Positions 50,582-60,224 of a stretch of 64,000 bases of DNA are shown here, piece by piece. The stretch's first letter is position 1. Each line of letters starts with the position of its first letter. The stretch comes from Halogeometricum limi (GTDB taxonomy: Archaea > Halobacteriota > Halobacteria > Halobacteriales > Haloferacaceae), in assembly GCF_900115785.1 (NCBI RefSeq), contig NZ_FOYS01000002.1, positions 496,001 through 560,000 of the forward strand. Direction: 5' to 3'. Position numbers and translations under genes: made by a program. The notes below the pieces were generated by a model that saw nothing but the letters and a program-made list of their open reading frames with translations, had not been told where the DNA came from and did no database searches.

Positions 50582-51250
50582 TCACCCCCGCATGAGGTTG
50601 ACCACCTCGTCCATCACGTCGGACTCGACGGCGAGGAGGTAGCTGTTGCCCGCCTCCAGAACGGTGTCGGGGCCGCCGATTCGCTCGCCGTTCGCGTCCA
50701 CGATGATGAGGCTCCCGCGGGGGAGTCGGACCTCGTCGAGTCGACGGCCCGCGACGGGCGCCCCCGCCGCGACTTCGACCTCCATGATTTCGACGGGGCC
50801 GGCGACGTCCTCGATGGTCCTGACGCCGCCGCCCTCTATCTGGTTGGTCGCGGCGCGGGCCCCCAGTCGCTCGGGGAAGACGAGGGCGTCGACGTACTCC
50901 TCGTACAGTTCGTCGGGCGTCTCGGTCACCCGCATCACCGTCCGCACGTCGGCCATCCGCTGGGCCGCCGTACAGATGGCGAAGTTGGTCGTCTCGTCGT
51001 CGGTGAGCGCGGCGACCACGTCGCTCCGTTCGGGTTGCGCCTGTCGGAGCGTCGCCGGCCGGGCGGCGTCGCCCTCGATGACGGTGGCGACGTAGCGTTC
51101 GCTGATGAGCCGACAGCGGTCGGGGTCGGTCTCGACGACGACGACGTCGTGACCGCGGTCGGTGAGCAGTTCGGTCGTTCTGAGCCCCATCTCGCCGCCG
51201 CCGGCGACGACGACGCGGAGCGACTGTCGGTCGGTCTCTCGTTGTGACAT
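50582..51250 (-). CDS. RCK (TrkA-N/TrkA-C) protein linked to an APC permease
   Basis: A 222-residue protein: Rossmann-type TrkA-N domain (LRVVVAGGGEMGLRTTELLT, GDAARPATLRQAQPERSDVV) and TrkA-C domain from about 145 (VEIMEVEVAAGAPVAGRRLD). RCK proteins bind NAD(H) or nucleotides to gate K+ or other transporters. It starts 14 nt after the stop of the APC permease gene, so the two are cotranscribed and likely form a complex. One RCK unit, half of full-length TrkA. Confidence 0.9.
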   Translation of the reverse strand: MSQRETDRQSLRVVVAGGGEMGLRTTELLTDRGHDVVVVETDPDRCRLISERYVATVIEGDAARPATLRQAQPERSDVVAALTDDETTNFAICTAAQRMADVRTVMRVTETPDELYEEYVDALVFPERLGARAATNQIEGGGVRTIEDVAGPVEIMEVEVAAGAPVAGRRLDEVRLPRGSLIIVDANGERIGGPDTVLEAGNSYLLAVESDVMDEVVNLMRG

Positions 51251-51264
51251 GGTGTACTGCGGAG

Positions 51265-52650
51265 TCAGTCCTCCGTCTCTTTCGGTGTGTCGAGCGGTTC
51301 TGCTGGCTGTATCTCCACGTCCGTGGGCGTCGCGGGACCCGCCCGACGCGACAGGAGGAGATAGACGCCGCCGCCGAACGCCAGCCAGCCGAGCGCGAGC
51401 GCCCACGTGAACGGGTCGATGAACAGGCCGAGAAGCAAGTTGCAGACGATACCGAGAATCGGCGTCACCGGGTAGAACGGCACCTCGAACGGTCGTCTGA
51501 GGTCGGGTTGGCGGCGACGGAGACGAATCAGGGCGACGTTGACGATGACGAAGCCGAGAAGCGAGAACAGGCTGGCGAGGTTGCCCACGATGCGGATGGG
51601 GACGACGACGACGGCGACGAGCATCACCACCGCGGAGGCGAGGATGGCGACCAGCGGCGTCCCGTAGCGGTGGTGAAACCGGCCGAGGGCCGCCGGGAGT
51701 TGTCGCTCGCGCCCCATCGCGAACGCGACGCGCGAGGAGCCGATGACGACGGCGTTGAGCGCCGAGATGGTCGAGAAGACGGCACCGAACGCGATGAGCG
51801 CCGCACCAGTCCCAATCACGGGGAACGCGGGCATGAACCCCTCCGCGGCCTGCGCGATGGCCGTCTCGCCCGCCCCGGCGAGTTGCTCCGCGCCGAGCGT
51901 TCCGATGGCGACGAAGACGACGAGGAGGTAGACGACGACGGTGACGAGGACAGAGAGGAGAATGGCTCTCGGGATGTTCTTCTGGGGGTTCTCCACCTCT
52001 TCGGTCACCGTCGCGATGAGGTCGTACCCCTGAAAGGCGATGAACGTCAACCCCATCGCCGGGAGGACGGCCAGCGCGCCCTCGGTGAAGAGCGGGTCGA
52101 ACTCGCCGACTTCGGCGGCGGTCAGGCCGAAGGCGACGAACACGCCGAGGATGGCTATCTTCACGAGCGTGATGGCCGTCTCGCCGCGTCCCGACGCCTC
52201 CGTCGACAGCGCGTTCAACGCGACGAGGACGACGACGGCACCGAGTGCGTACGCGACCGGTGGTCCGGGGAGGCCGACGCCGTAGATGTGGCCGAACTCC
52301 ACGAAGTTCGAGGCGAACCCGAGCGCGTACAGCGACCCCGCTATCATGTAGGTGAACCAGCGCGTCCACCCCATCACGAACGCGACGGGCGCGGAGAACA
52401 CCTCGCGCACGTAGGCGTAGCCGCCCCCGTTCCGGGGGATGGCGGCCGCCAACTCGGCGTACGACAGCGCCGTGAACGCCGTCACGCCGCCGTTGAGCGC
52501 GAACGCGACGAGGGCGGCGGGACCGGAGATGTCGACGGCCAGTCCGGTCAGGACGAATATCCCCGCACCGATCATCGCGCCGATGCCGACCATCGTCGCG
52601 TCGAGTAGCGTCAGGCTCGTGACGGGCGCTCGCTCACCGGCTTTGCTCAC
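51265..52650 (-). CDS. APC-superfamily amino acid (or cation) permease
   Basis: A 461-residue, about 12-helix permease. MVGIGAMIGAGIFVLTGLAV is the APC helix-1 GxGxIxGxG motif; ALSYAELAAAIPRNGGGYAY and AFQGYDLIATVTEEVENPQK are the next signatures. Substrate probably amino acids; a K+ function cannot be excluded because the following gene encodes an RCK regulator. GTG 52650 is the start; a palindrome CACCATGGTG lies about 75 nt upstream. C-terminal tail has a short charged extension. Confidence 0.92.
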   Translation of the reverse strand: MSKAGERAPVTSLTLLDATMVGIGAMIGAGIFVLTGLAVDISGPAALVAFALNGGVTAFTALSYAELAAAIPRNGGGYAYVREVFSAPVAFVMGWTRWFTYMIAGSLYALGFASNFVEFGHIYGVGLPGPPVAYALGAVVVLVALNALSTEASGRGETAITLVKIAILGVFVAFGLTAAEVGEFDPLFTEGALAVLPAMGLTFIAFQGYDLIATVTEEVENPQKNIPRAILLSVLVTVVVYLLVVFVAIGTLGAEQLAGAGETAIAQAAEGFMPAFPVIGTGAALIAFGAVFSTISALNAVVIGSSRVAFAMGRERQLPAALGRFHHRYGTPLVAILASAVVMLVAVVVVPIRIVGNLASLFSLLGFVIVNVALIRLRRRQPDLRRPFEVPFYPVTPILGIVCNLLLGLFIDPFTWALALGWLAFGGGVYLLLSRRAGPATPTDVEIQPAEPLDTPKETED

Positions 52651-52723
52651 CCTCGCACCTCCGGTTGGTGGTCCGGTTCAACGACCACGAGATGCGACGA
52701 CGCCGAGAGACGTGGCTGGCGAC

Positions 52724-52733
52724 CACCATGGTG
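52724..52733. promoter_or_regulatory. Palindrome CACCATGGTG upstream of the APC permease
   Basis: A 10-bp perfect palindrome in the 230-bp gap 52651-52880 between the divergent-looking permease and the sulfurtransferase gene, near promoter-like sequence. Candidate operator only. Nothing else convincing was seen in this gap. Confidence 0.2.
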
Positions 52734-52880
52734 TACGATAACGTAGCGCTCGGACGTAAACGGTCGGGTCGCCGGGACATCCGGTCTTCGGTGTTTCGTC
52801 GTTTCGACCCCCGCGACGTCAGACGACGCAGAACGTGACAGCGACGGCTTCCGAGCGAGTCGGAACGCTCCAGCGAGTCA

Positions 52881-53855
52881 CTACTCTTTCGCGTCGGCGG
52901 ACGCCGGGTCCTCGACGTCGACGGCGACCGGTTGGCGGACGAGGTTGCCCCACTCGGTCCACGACCCGTCGTAGTTCGTGACGTCCCAGCCGAGCAGTTC
53001 GTGCAGCGTGAACCACGTCAGCGAGGACCGCTCCCCGATGCGACAGTACGTGACCACCTCGGACTCACCCTCGATACCGCTCTCGGCGTACACCGACCGA
53101 AGTTCGTCTCCGCTCTTGAACCGGCCGTCGTCGTCGAGGTTCTCCTTCCAAGAGACGTTCGTCGCCCCCGGGATATGTCCCGCCCGACGCGCCGTCTCCG
53201 TGCTCCCCTCGGGTGCGACTATCTCGCCGCAGTACTCGGCCTCCGAACGGACGTCGACGAGCGGTATCTCGGGGTCGTCGCCGACGGCGGCGCGGCCCTC
53301 GGCGGAGGACTCGCCCTCGATGGCGGCGACGTCCTCGACGCGCCCCAGATACGCCCGGAGGCCCTCGTTCGGTCCCGCGGAGTCGTACTCTCGCCGGGAG
53401 AACGAGGGTTCGTCGTCGGTCGTCGGATAGCCTTCGTCGACCCAGTAGGCCCGTCCGCCGTCGAGTAAGCGGACGTCCTCGTGGCCGTAGTATTTGAACT
53501 GCCAGTAGGTGTACGCGGCCCACTGGTTGGACTCGTCGCCGTAGAGGACGACAGTCGTGTCCTCCGTGATTCCCGCGTTCTCGACGACGTCCTCGAACGC
53601 CGCCCGCTTCAGGACGTCGCGTTCGACGGAGTCCTGGAGGTGCGTCCCCCACCGGAACCCGACGGCACCCGGGATGTGGCGCTCGGCGTAGGACTCCTCG
53701 TACTCGATGTCGGCCTCGACGAGTCGGTAGTCCGGGTCGTCGGATGCGAACTCGTCGAGGTGGTCGGAGAGCCACTCCGGCGAGACGAGAGCGTCGTCGT
53801 TCCCGCCGTGCGTCTCGGCTATCTCGGGGTCGGAGCGTTCTGCGTCGCTCATCAT
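52881..53855 (-). CDS. Thiosulfate/3-mercaptopyruvate sulfurtransferase (two rhodanese domains)
   Basis: A 324-residue tandem-rhodanese protein. N-terminal inactive domain (LVEADIEYEESYAERHIPGA, VVLYGDESNQWAAYTYWQFK) and C-terminal active domain (HIPGATNVSWKENLDDDGRF, VTYCRIGERSSLTWF) with catalytic Cys in CRIGERS. CRIGERS is typical of thiosulfate sulfurtransferases. It transfers sulfane sulfur to cyanide or a protein acceptor. Either of two adjacent start Met can be used. Cytoplasmic. Confidence 0.93.
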   Translation of the reverse strand: MMSDAERSDPEIAETHGGNDDALVSPEWLSDHLDEFASDDPDYRLVEADIEYEESYAERHIPGAVGFRWGTHLQDSVERDVLKRAAFEDVVENAGITEDTTVVLYGDESNQWAAYTYWQFKYYGHEDVRLLDGGRAYWVDEGYPTTDDEPSFSRREYDSAGPNEGLRAYLGRVEDVAAIEGESSAEGRAAVGDDPEIPLVDVRSEAEYCGEIVAPEGSTETARRAGHIPGATNVSWKENLDDDGRFKSGDELRSVYAESGIEGESEVVTYCRIGERSSLTWFTLHELLGWDVTNYDGSWTEWGNLVRQPVAVDVEDPASADAKE

Positions 53856-54071
53856 CTCGTGCGAAGTCCGCTCTCGGGGTAACGGCTGTGCCTGTATATG
53901 TCGGCGTCGCGGGTGGGGACGAGGATGGACGCGAGAGCGAGTCTGCGGACGGACGTGAGAACAACGGTGAACCCGGAACCGGACCGTGCGGTGTGGTGAC
54001 GTCCATCTGACTAATCGAGCCGATACCTACAGAGTGATATGCCTGCTACCGGTGTGTCTTTCCTGAGATCA

Positions 54072-55616
54072 ATGAGCGCTACTTTCGACGTCTACGTCGA
54101 CTACCGGACGAGCGTCGGGTTTCTCGGGTCCGTCATCAAGTACATGGCGATACCCCCCATCTTTCCGGCGGCGGTCGCCCTCTACTACGGCGAGAGTCCG
54201 CTTCCGTTTCTCGTCACCATCGCCGTGATGGTGGGTCTCGGGGCGGGTCTCGAACGGTTGCGGTCGACCCCGGACCTCGGCCACCGCGAGGCGTTCCTCC
54301 TCGTGAGTCTGACGTGGTTGGTGCTTCCGGTGCTCGGAACCGTCCCGTACCTCGTCGCCGGGCAGGGAACTGTCGCCCACCCCGTCAACGCGCTGTTCGA
54401 GAGCATGAGCGGATTCACGACGACGGGCGCGACCGTCCTGGGAGAGATATCCTTCGAGACGCACTCGCGGTCGATACTGATGTGGCGGCAGGTGACCCAG
54501 TGGCTCGGCGGGATGGGTATCATCGTTCTGATGGTCGCTATCCTGCCGGAACTGTCCGTCGGCGGCGCGCAGGTGATGGACCAGGAGTCACCCGGCCCCT
54601 CTCTCGACAAACTGACGCCGCGGATTCGTGACACCGCCAGCGCCCTCTGGCGCATCTACATCGGCTTCACCGTCGCGGCGGCCGTCGTCTACTACGGACT
54701 CCACCTCTCGGGACTCGCGCCGAACATGGACCTGTACAACGCCGTCGCGCACGCCCTCACGACGATGCCGACGGGGGGGTTCTCGCCCGAAGCGCGGAGC
54801 GCGGAGGCGTTCTCACCGGCGGTTCAGTGGGCGATTACGGCGTTCATGGTGGTCGCGGGGACGAACTTCGCGCTGTTCTGGTACGTCCTCTCAGGGGAAC
54901 CGAAGCGACTGACGAGAAACGCCGAGTTCCGCGCGTACCTCGCGATGATGGCCGCCGTCAGCGTCGTCCTCGGCGGTCTCCTGTTCACCGGCCTCGGCCT
55001 CGACGCGACGCCGTCGAACGTCCTCCCGATTCCGGGCAACCTCGAACACTCGCTTCGACACGCCGTCTTCCAGACGGCCGCCATCGTGACGACGACGGGC
55101 TATGCGAGCATGGACTTCAACACGTGGGACCAGTCGGCGCAACTCGTCCTCCTCTTGGCGATGTTCCTCGGTGGCTCGGCGGGGTCTGCGGCCGGGTCCG
55201 TGAAGATAATCCGCTGGTACGTCGTCCAGAAGACCATCCGACGGGAACTGTTCACGTCGGTCCATCCGGACGCCGTGCTCCCGGTTCGGTTATCTGACGA
55301 CGTGGTCGACGAGTCGACCATCCGCGGGTTGTTCGTCTTCGTGACGACGTTCCTCACCATCTTCGCCGTCTCGACCGTCGTCATCTACATCGACAGCCTG
55401 CGAATCGGGCTGGAACTGTCGGCCATCGAAGCCGTCGGCGCGGCCATCGCGACGCTCGGCAACATCGGACCGGGCGTCGGCGTCGCCGGACCGATGAACA
55501 ACTTCCTGCCGTTCTCGGCGTTCTCGAAGCTGTACATGGTGCTCTTGATGTGGATCGGCCGACTGGAGATTCTCTCGGTCCTCATCGTCTTCACGCCGGA
55601 GTACTGGCGGGCCTGA
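54072..55616 (+). CDS. trkH: TrkH-family potassium uptake protein
   Basis: A 514-residue channel-like K+ transporter. The four pore loops carry the selectivity filter: SGFTTTGATVLGEI, LTTMPTGGFSPEARS, VTTTGYASMDFNT and TLGNIGPGVGVAG. Membrane helices M1-M2 flank each. ATG 54072 is preferred because it aligns with the homologue at 57152-58756; an in-frame ATG at 54039 would add 11 residues. It probably works with a TrkA RCK partner. Convergent with the next trkA gene. Confidence 0.94.
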   Translation: MSATFDVYVDYRTSVGFLGSVIKYMAIPPIFPAAVALYYGESPLPFLVTIAVMVGLGAGLERLRSTPDLGHREAFLLVSLTWLVLPVLGTVPYLVAGQGTVAHPVNALFESMSGFTTTGATVLGEISFETHSRSILMWRQVTQWLGGMGIIVLMVAILPELSVGGAQVMDQESPGPSLDKLTPRIRDTASALWRIYIGFTVAAAVVYYGLHLSGLAPNMDLYNAVAHALTTMPTGGFSPEARSAEAFSPAVQWAITAFMVVAGTNFALFWYVLSGEPKRLTRNAEFRAYLAMMAAVSVVLGGLLFTGLGLDATPSNVLPIPGNLEHSLRHAVFQTAAIVTTTGYASMDFNTWDQSAQLVLLLAMFLGGSAGSAAGSVKIIRWYVVQKTIRRELFTSVHPDAVLPVRLSDDVVDESTIRGLFVFVTTFLTIFAVSTVVIYIDSLRIGLELSAIEAVGAAIATLGNIGPGVGVAGPMNNFLPFSAFSKLYMVLLMWIGRLEILSVLIVFTPEYWRA

Positions 55617-55634
55617 GCGCGGCCGAGCGGTCGT

Positions 55635-55679
55635 TCAGACGGAGCGCGTTCGGACGGGGCGCGTTCGGACGGGGCGCGT
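55635..55679. repeat. 15-bp tandem repeat, three copies
   Basis: TCGGACGGGGCGCGT at 55650-55664 and 55665-55679 exactly, with a 2-mismatch copy at 55635-55649. It occupies most of the 63-bp gap between the convergent stops of trkH and trkA. Likely replication slippage; no termination T-tract is in it. Confidence 0.7.
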
Positions 55680-57017
55680 TCAGATGGCCGCGGTGACGGC
55701 TTCTGCTCTCTCGGCGTCGACGAAGAGGACGACGTGGTCGCCGCTCTGGATGACCGTCTCGCCGCGCGGCGAGAGCAGTTCCCTCCCGCGCACTATCGCG
55801 CCGACGACCACGTCGCCCGGAAGGTCGGGGACCGACTCTCGGATGGGACGCCCGACGAGTCCGCTGTCGTCGTCGACTTCCACTTCGAGGACTTCGGCTC
55901 TGTCGTCCTCGATGAACGCGAGTTTCTCGGTCGTGTTCTCGCGGGTGAATCGGGTTATCTCCTCTGCGGTCACCGTACGGGGGTTCACCGCGACGTCGAC
56001 GCCGACCGTCTCGAACAGGTCGCGGTACTCGCCCGTCTCGACCACCGCGACGGTCTGACCCGCCCCGAGTCGCTTCGCGAGTAAGGAGACGAGGAGGTTC
56101 TTCTGGTCGTTGTCGAGGGCGGCGACGACGGCGTCGGCCTCGCCGAAGTTCTCCCGGTCCAGCGCGTTGGCGTCCGTCGCGTCGGTCTGCAAGACGACGG
56201 TGTCGGCGAGCGACTCCGCGAGTTCCCGGGCGCGCTCTGCGTCCTGTTCGACGAGTCGCGGAGAGATACCGCGCTCTTGCAGGAGTCTGGCGGTCTGGAA
56301 CCCGATTTCGCCGCCGCCAACGACGAACACCATCTCGGCCTCGCCCGCCGTCTCGTCGGGCGTCGCGGTCGACGCGAACTCGTGGACCGTCTCCGACGGC
56401 CCGATGACGACGACGCGGTCACCCGCCTGCAGTCGACTGTCGCCGCGTGGTAACTCCACCGTCTCCCCGCGGAGGATGGCCGCGAACGTGAGCATCTCGT
56501 ACCGGTCAGCCTCGCGGACCGTCTGGCCGACGAGGGGGCTGTCGTCGTCTACCTCGAACTCGGCCATCTCGACGAGACCGTTCGCGAACCGTTCGACGTC
56601 GACGGCCGTCGGAAGCCCGATTATCTTGACGATGTCCTCCGCGGTCAAGAGGTTCGAGCAGACCATGAAGTCCACGCCGAACGTACCCGGCGCGCGCTCC
56701 CACGTCCGGAGGTAGCCGTACTGTTTGACTCGCGCGATGGTGAAGGCGTCTCCGAGCGCCTTCGCCGTGCCGCAGGAGGCGAGATTCGTCTCGTCGTCGT
56801 CGGTGCTCGCCACGAGGAGGTCGGCCGCTCCGACGTCCGCGTCCTCCAGCGTCTCTATCGACGCGGCGTCGCCCGCGACGGCGAGGACGTCCAGCGAGTA
56901 GTTCAGTTCCTCGACCCGGTCTGGGTCGTGGTCGACGACGACCACCTCGTGCGAGTCACAGAGACTCGCCGCGATGTTCGAACCGACCTCTCCGGCACCG
57001 ACGATTACGACGCGCAC
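55680..57017 (-). CDS. trkA: TrkA potassium uptake regulatory subunit
   Basis: A 445-residue protein with two full RCK units: N1 (RVVIVGAGEVGSNIAASLCD), C1, N2 (AEMVFVVGGGEIGFQTARLL) and C2. Each N domain has a G-x-G-x-x-G dinucleotide motif. TrkA binds NAD(H)/ATP and gates TrkH. Same length as the second copy at 58815-60152. Downstream of trkH2 by about 130 bp in the opposite direction of trkH1. Confidence 0.94.
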   Translation of the reverse strand: MRVVIVGAGEVGSNIAASLCDSHEVVVVDHDPDRVEELNYSLDVLAVAGDAASIETLEDADVGAADLLVASTDDDETNLASCGTAKALGDAFTIARVKQYGYLRTWERAPGTFGVDFMVCSNLLTAEDIVKIIGLPTAVDVERFANGLVEMAEFEVDDDSPLVGQTVREADRYEMLTFAAILRGETVELPRGDSRLQAGDRVVVIGPSETVHEFASTATPDETAGEAEMVFVVGGGEIGFQTARLLQERGISPRLVEQDAERARELAESLADTVVLQTDATDANALDRENFGEADAVVAALDNDQKNLLVSLLAKRLGAGQTVAVVETGEYRDLFETVGVDVAVNPRTVTAEEITRFTRENTTEKLAFIEDDRAEVLEVEVDDDSGLVGRPIRESVPDLPGDVVVGAIVRGRELLSPRGETVIQSGDHVVLFVDAERAEAVTAAI

Positions 57018-57151
57018 GGTCTCCTCCCGCGGGGGTGCAGCATACTGCAGGAGTGACGCAGCACGTTCATCAACGTTGCTTCTCCGGCGGCGTCTCGCCC
57101 GCCGTCGTCACCACGGACGCCCGAAACGGAGTCGTCCGCGCCGACACGCGC

Positions 57152-58756
57152 TCAGCGCCGCCAGTACTCCGGCGTCAAGAGCACGAGGACGGGCAGAATC
57201 TCCAGTCGACCGAGCCACATCAGCCCGACCATGAACAGTTTGCTCGCGTCCGAGAACGCGAGGTAACTGCCCATCGGACCGACCGCACCGAACCCCGGTC
57301 CGACGTTACCGAGCGTCGAGGCGGCGGCGGACATCGTCTCTAACACCGAGAGGTCGAGTCCGGAGCGCGCGGCGTCCAAGAACAGGAGTCCGGCGGCGAC
57401 GAAGAAGATGACGACGTACAGCAGCGTGAACGCGTAGATACCGCGAATCGCGCGTTCGTCGAGGGCGCGGCCGCCGAGTCTGACGGGGCGAATCGCGTCG
57501 GGGTGAGCCGTCGTGAACAGTTCCCGACGGATGGATTTCAGGATGACGTACCAGCGGACTATCTTCACCGCGCCGCCGGTCGACCCCGCGGACCCGCCGA
57601 TGAACATCGCGAAGAGGAGGAGATACTGCGCGACCGGACTCCACGCGTTGAAGTCCATGCTCGCGTAGCCCGTCGTCGTCACGATGGAGACCACCTGGAA
57701 CATCGACTGCCGGACGGCGGGTTCGAGTTGGCCGACGACGCGGCCGGTGAACTCCGAGAGGTACGCGGCGTCGAACGTCGAGCCGGCGGGGACGGCGTTC
57801 GCGAATCCCGCGCCGGTGAAGAGAACGACCGAGAGGATGGCCGTGAGCGTGGCGATGACCCCGACGTAGAAGCGAAACTCCGTATCCTCGAAGACGCGCC
57901 GCGGGTCGCCGGTCAGCGCGTGCCAGAACAGCGCGAAGTTCGTTCCGGCGGCGACCATGAACGGGATGATAATCCACTGGGCGGCCGCCGAGAACTCCTC
58001 GATGCTCCGCGCTTCGGGCGAGAATCCCCCCGTCGGCATCGTCGTGAGGGCGTGCGCGACGGCGTTGTACAACGTCATGCCGTCGTCGACGCCGAGGAGG
58101 AACAGTCCGTACAGGAGGGCCGCTTCGAGGACGGTCAGCCCGAGGTACGCACCCCACAGCGCGCGGGCCGTCTCCGCGATTCGAGGGGTGAGTTTCTCGA
58201 TGCCCGGCCCGGGCGCTTCGGCGTCCATCAACTGCGCGCCGCCGACGGACAGTTCCGGCAGGATGGCGACGGCGAGGACGACGATTCCCATCCCGCCGAG
58301 CCACTGGGTCACCTGCCGCCACATCATGATACTGCGGGTGTGCGTCTCGAAGGAGATGTCCCCCAGAACTGTCGCGCCCGTCGTCGTGAACCCGCTCATC
58401 GCCTCGAACAGCGCGTTCGCGGGGTTACCGAGCGTCGAGGCCGGATGGGCCGGAGGTGCGACTCCGGGGATGCCGAGCGCTTCGACGAGGTACGGGACGG
58501 CCCCGACGGCGGTGACGGCGAACCACGTCAGCGCGACCATGAGAAATCCCTCGCGGGCGCGGATGTCCGGGTCGGGTTCGAGTCGCTCCATCGCCGTTCC
58601 GAGAGAGAACGTCAGAAGCATCGTGACGGCGAAGGGGACCACCGTCTCGCCGTAGTACAGCGCCACCAGGAGCGGTACGCACAGCGGGACTGCGAGATAC
58701 TTGAGGACGGTCCCGACGAGACTGACGCTCGCTCGATAGTCGACGCGTAACTTCAT
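57152..58756 (-). CDS. trkH: TrkH-family potassium uptake protein
   Basis: A 534-residue TrkH: KLRVDYRASVSLVGTVLKYL at the start, selectivity loops SGFTTTGATVLGDI, LTTMPTGGFSPEARS, VTTTGYASMDFNA and TLGNVGPGFGAVG. A longer extracellular loop after helix 3 (GIPGVAPPAHPASTLGN) distinguishes it from the first trkH. Lies after trkA2 in the same orientation (58 bp) and before trkA1, so trkA2-trkH2-trkA1 may form one unit. Confidence 0.94.
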   Translation of the reverse strand: MKLRVDYRASVSLVGTVLKYLAVPLCVPLLVALYYGETVVPFAVTMLLTFSLGTAMERLEPDPDIRAREGFLMVALTWFAVTAVGAVPYLVEALGIPGVAPPAHPASTLGNPANALFEAMSGFTTTGATVLGDISFETHTRSIMMWRQVTQWLGGMGIVVLAVAILPELSVGGAQLMDAEAPGPGIEKLTPRIAETARALWGAYLGLTVLEAALLYGLFLLGVDDGMTLYNAVAHALTTMPTGGFSPEARSIEEFSAAAQWIIIPFMVAAGTNFALFWHALTGDPRRVFEDTEFRFYVGVIATLTAILSVVLFTGAGFANAVPAGSTFDAAYLSEFTGRVVGQLEPAVRQSMFQVVSIVTTTGYASMDFNAWSPVAQYLLLFAMFIGGSAGSTGGAVKIVRWYVILKSIRRELFTTAHPDAIRPVRLGGRALDERAIRGIYAFTLLYVVIFFVAAGLLFLDAARSGLDLSVLETMSAAASTLGNVGPGFGAVGPMGSYLAFSDASKLFMVGLMWLGRLEILPVLVLLTPEYWRR

Positions 58757-58814
58757 CTGAGAGGCTGTCTCCGTCGTCTCGTGCCGGAGGGTATTATTTT
58801 ACGGAACGGTCGGG

Positions 58815-60152
58815 TCACAGCTGCGGCGTCACGTCGCCGACGACCGACGTGTCGACGAAGACGACGACGTGGTCGCCCGCCTCGATGACGGTGTCCCCGC
58901 GCGGCGTGATGAACTCGTGGTTGCGCGTTATCGCGCCGATGACGACGCCCTCCGGGAGGTCGCGGACGGACTCGCGAATCTCGCGTCCGGCGAGGACACT
59001 CGCGTCGTCGACCTCTATCTCCAGCACTTCGGCCTTGTCGGACTCGATGAGCGCGACGTTCTCGGCGTCTCCCTCGCGGGTGAAGCGGGTTATCTCCTCG
59101 GCGACGACTTCGCGCGGACTCACGCCCACGTCGACGCCGACGGCCTCGAACAGTTCGACGTACTCCGTGGTGTCGATGACGGCGACGGTGCGTTCGACGC
59201 CGAGGCGGGCGGCTAAGAGTGAGACGAGGAGGTTCTTCTCGTCCGATTCGAGGGCGGCGACCACGAGGTCCGCGTCGCCGATGTGCTCGCGTTCGAGGAA
59301 CTCCATGTCCGTCGCGTCGGACTCCATCACCACCGTCTCCGGCAGGTCCTCCGCGAGTTGCCGCGCCCGGTTGCCGTCCCGTTCGACGAGTCGAGGGTGG
59401 AACCCGCGCTCTTCGAGGAGTCTGGCGACTTGGTAGCCGACTTCGGACCCGCCGACGACGACGACCTCTTCTGTGGTCCCCGGCGACTCGTCGGGCGCGA
59501 CGGTGCGAGCGAACTCCTGAACGCTCTTCGGCGTCCCGATGACGACGACGCGGTCACCCGGTTGGATGACCGTCTCACCGCGCGGAATCTCCACGGTGCC
59601 GTTCTTGAGGACGGCGGCGAAGGTCAACGCGTCGAAGCGGTCCGCTTCGCGAACCGTGACGTTCGCGACGGGACTGTTCTCTGCCACCTCGAACTCCGCC
59701 ATCTGCACTTCCCCCCCGGCGAAGGGGTCGACGTCGCGGGCCGCCGGGAGGCCGATGATGCGGACGATGGACTCCGCGGCCAGCAGGTTCGTACAGACCA
59801 TGAAGTCGATGCCGAACGCCTTCTTCGAGCGTTGCCACGTGCGGAGGTACTCGGTGTTCTTCACCCGCGCGATGGTGAAGGCGTCGCTGATGGCCTTCAC
59901 GGTGGAGCAGACGACGATGTTCGTCTCGTCGTTGTCGGTGGAGGCGATGACCATCCCGGCGTCCTCGACGCCCGCCTGTTCGAGCGTCGAGACGGCGGTG
60001 CCGTCGCCCGCGATGCCGAGGACGTCGTACGAGTAGTTTATCTCCTCGATGCGTTCTTCGTCGCGGTCGACGACGACGACTTCGTGGGTGTCTTCGAGGT
60101 CGGACGCGATACTCGACCCGACCTGTCCGGCGCCGACGATGACGACACGCAT
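58815..60152 (-). CDS. trkA: TrkA potassium uptake regulatory subunit
   Basis: A 445-residue TrkA with two RCK units (RVVIVGAGQVGSSIASDLED and EEVVVVGGSEVGYQVARLLE). Closely similar in order and length to the copy at 55680-57017, implying duplication. Starts a minus-strand series trkA2-trkH2-trkA1. No other regulator nearby. Confidence 0.94.
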   Translation of the reverse strand: MRVVIVGAGQVGSSIASDLEDTHEVVVVDRDEERIEEINYSYDVLGIAGDGTAVSTLEQAGVEDAGMVIASTDNDETNIVVCSTVKAISDAFTIARVKNTEYLRTWQRSKKAFGIDFMVCTNLLAAESIVRIIGLPAARDVDPFAGGEVQMAEFEVAENSPVANVTVREADRFDALTFAAVLKNGTVEIPRGETVIQPGDRVVVIGTPKSVQEFARTVAPDESPGTTEEVVVVGGSEVGYQVARLLEERGFHPRLVERDGNRARQLAEDLPETVVMESDATDMEFLEREHIGDADLVVAALESDEKNLLVSLLAARLGVERTVAVIDTTEYVELFEAVGVDVGVSPREVVAEEITRFTREGDAENVALIESDKAEVLEIEVDDASVLAGREIRESVRDLPEGVVIGAITRNHEFITPRGDTVIEAGDHVVVFVDTSVVGDVTPQL

Positions 60153-60224
60153 CAGGAGTTCCCTCCGGCTAGCATTACTGTCACGGGTTGTTGGCGGAGT
60201 GGTATTCCTCTTTCGCCATCGCGG

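Noticed and set aside
53856-54071. Possible short gene before trkH
   Set aside because: Gap holds two promoter-like regions only; frames of up to 88 codons are antisense shadows.
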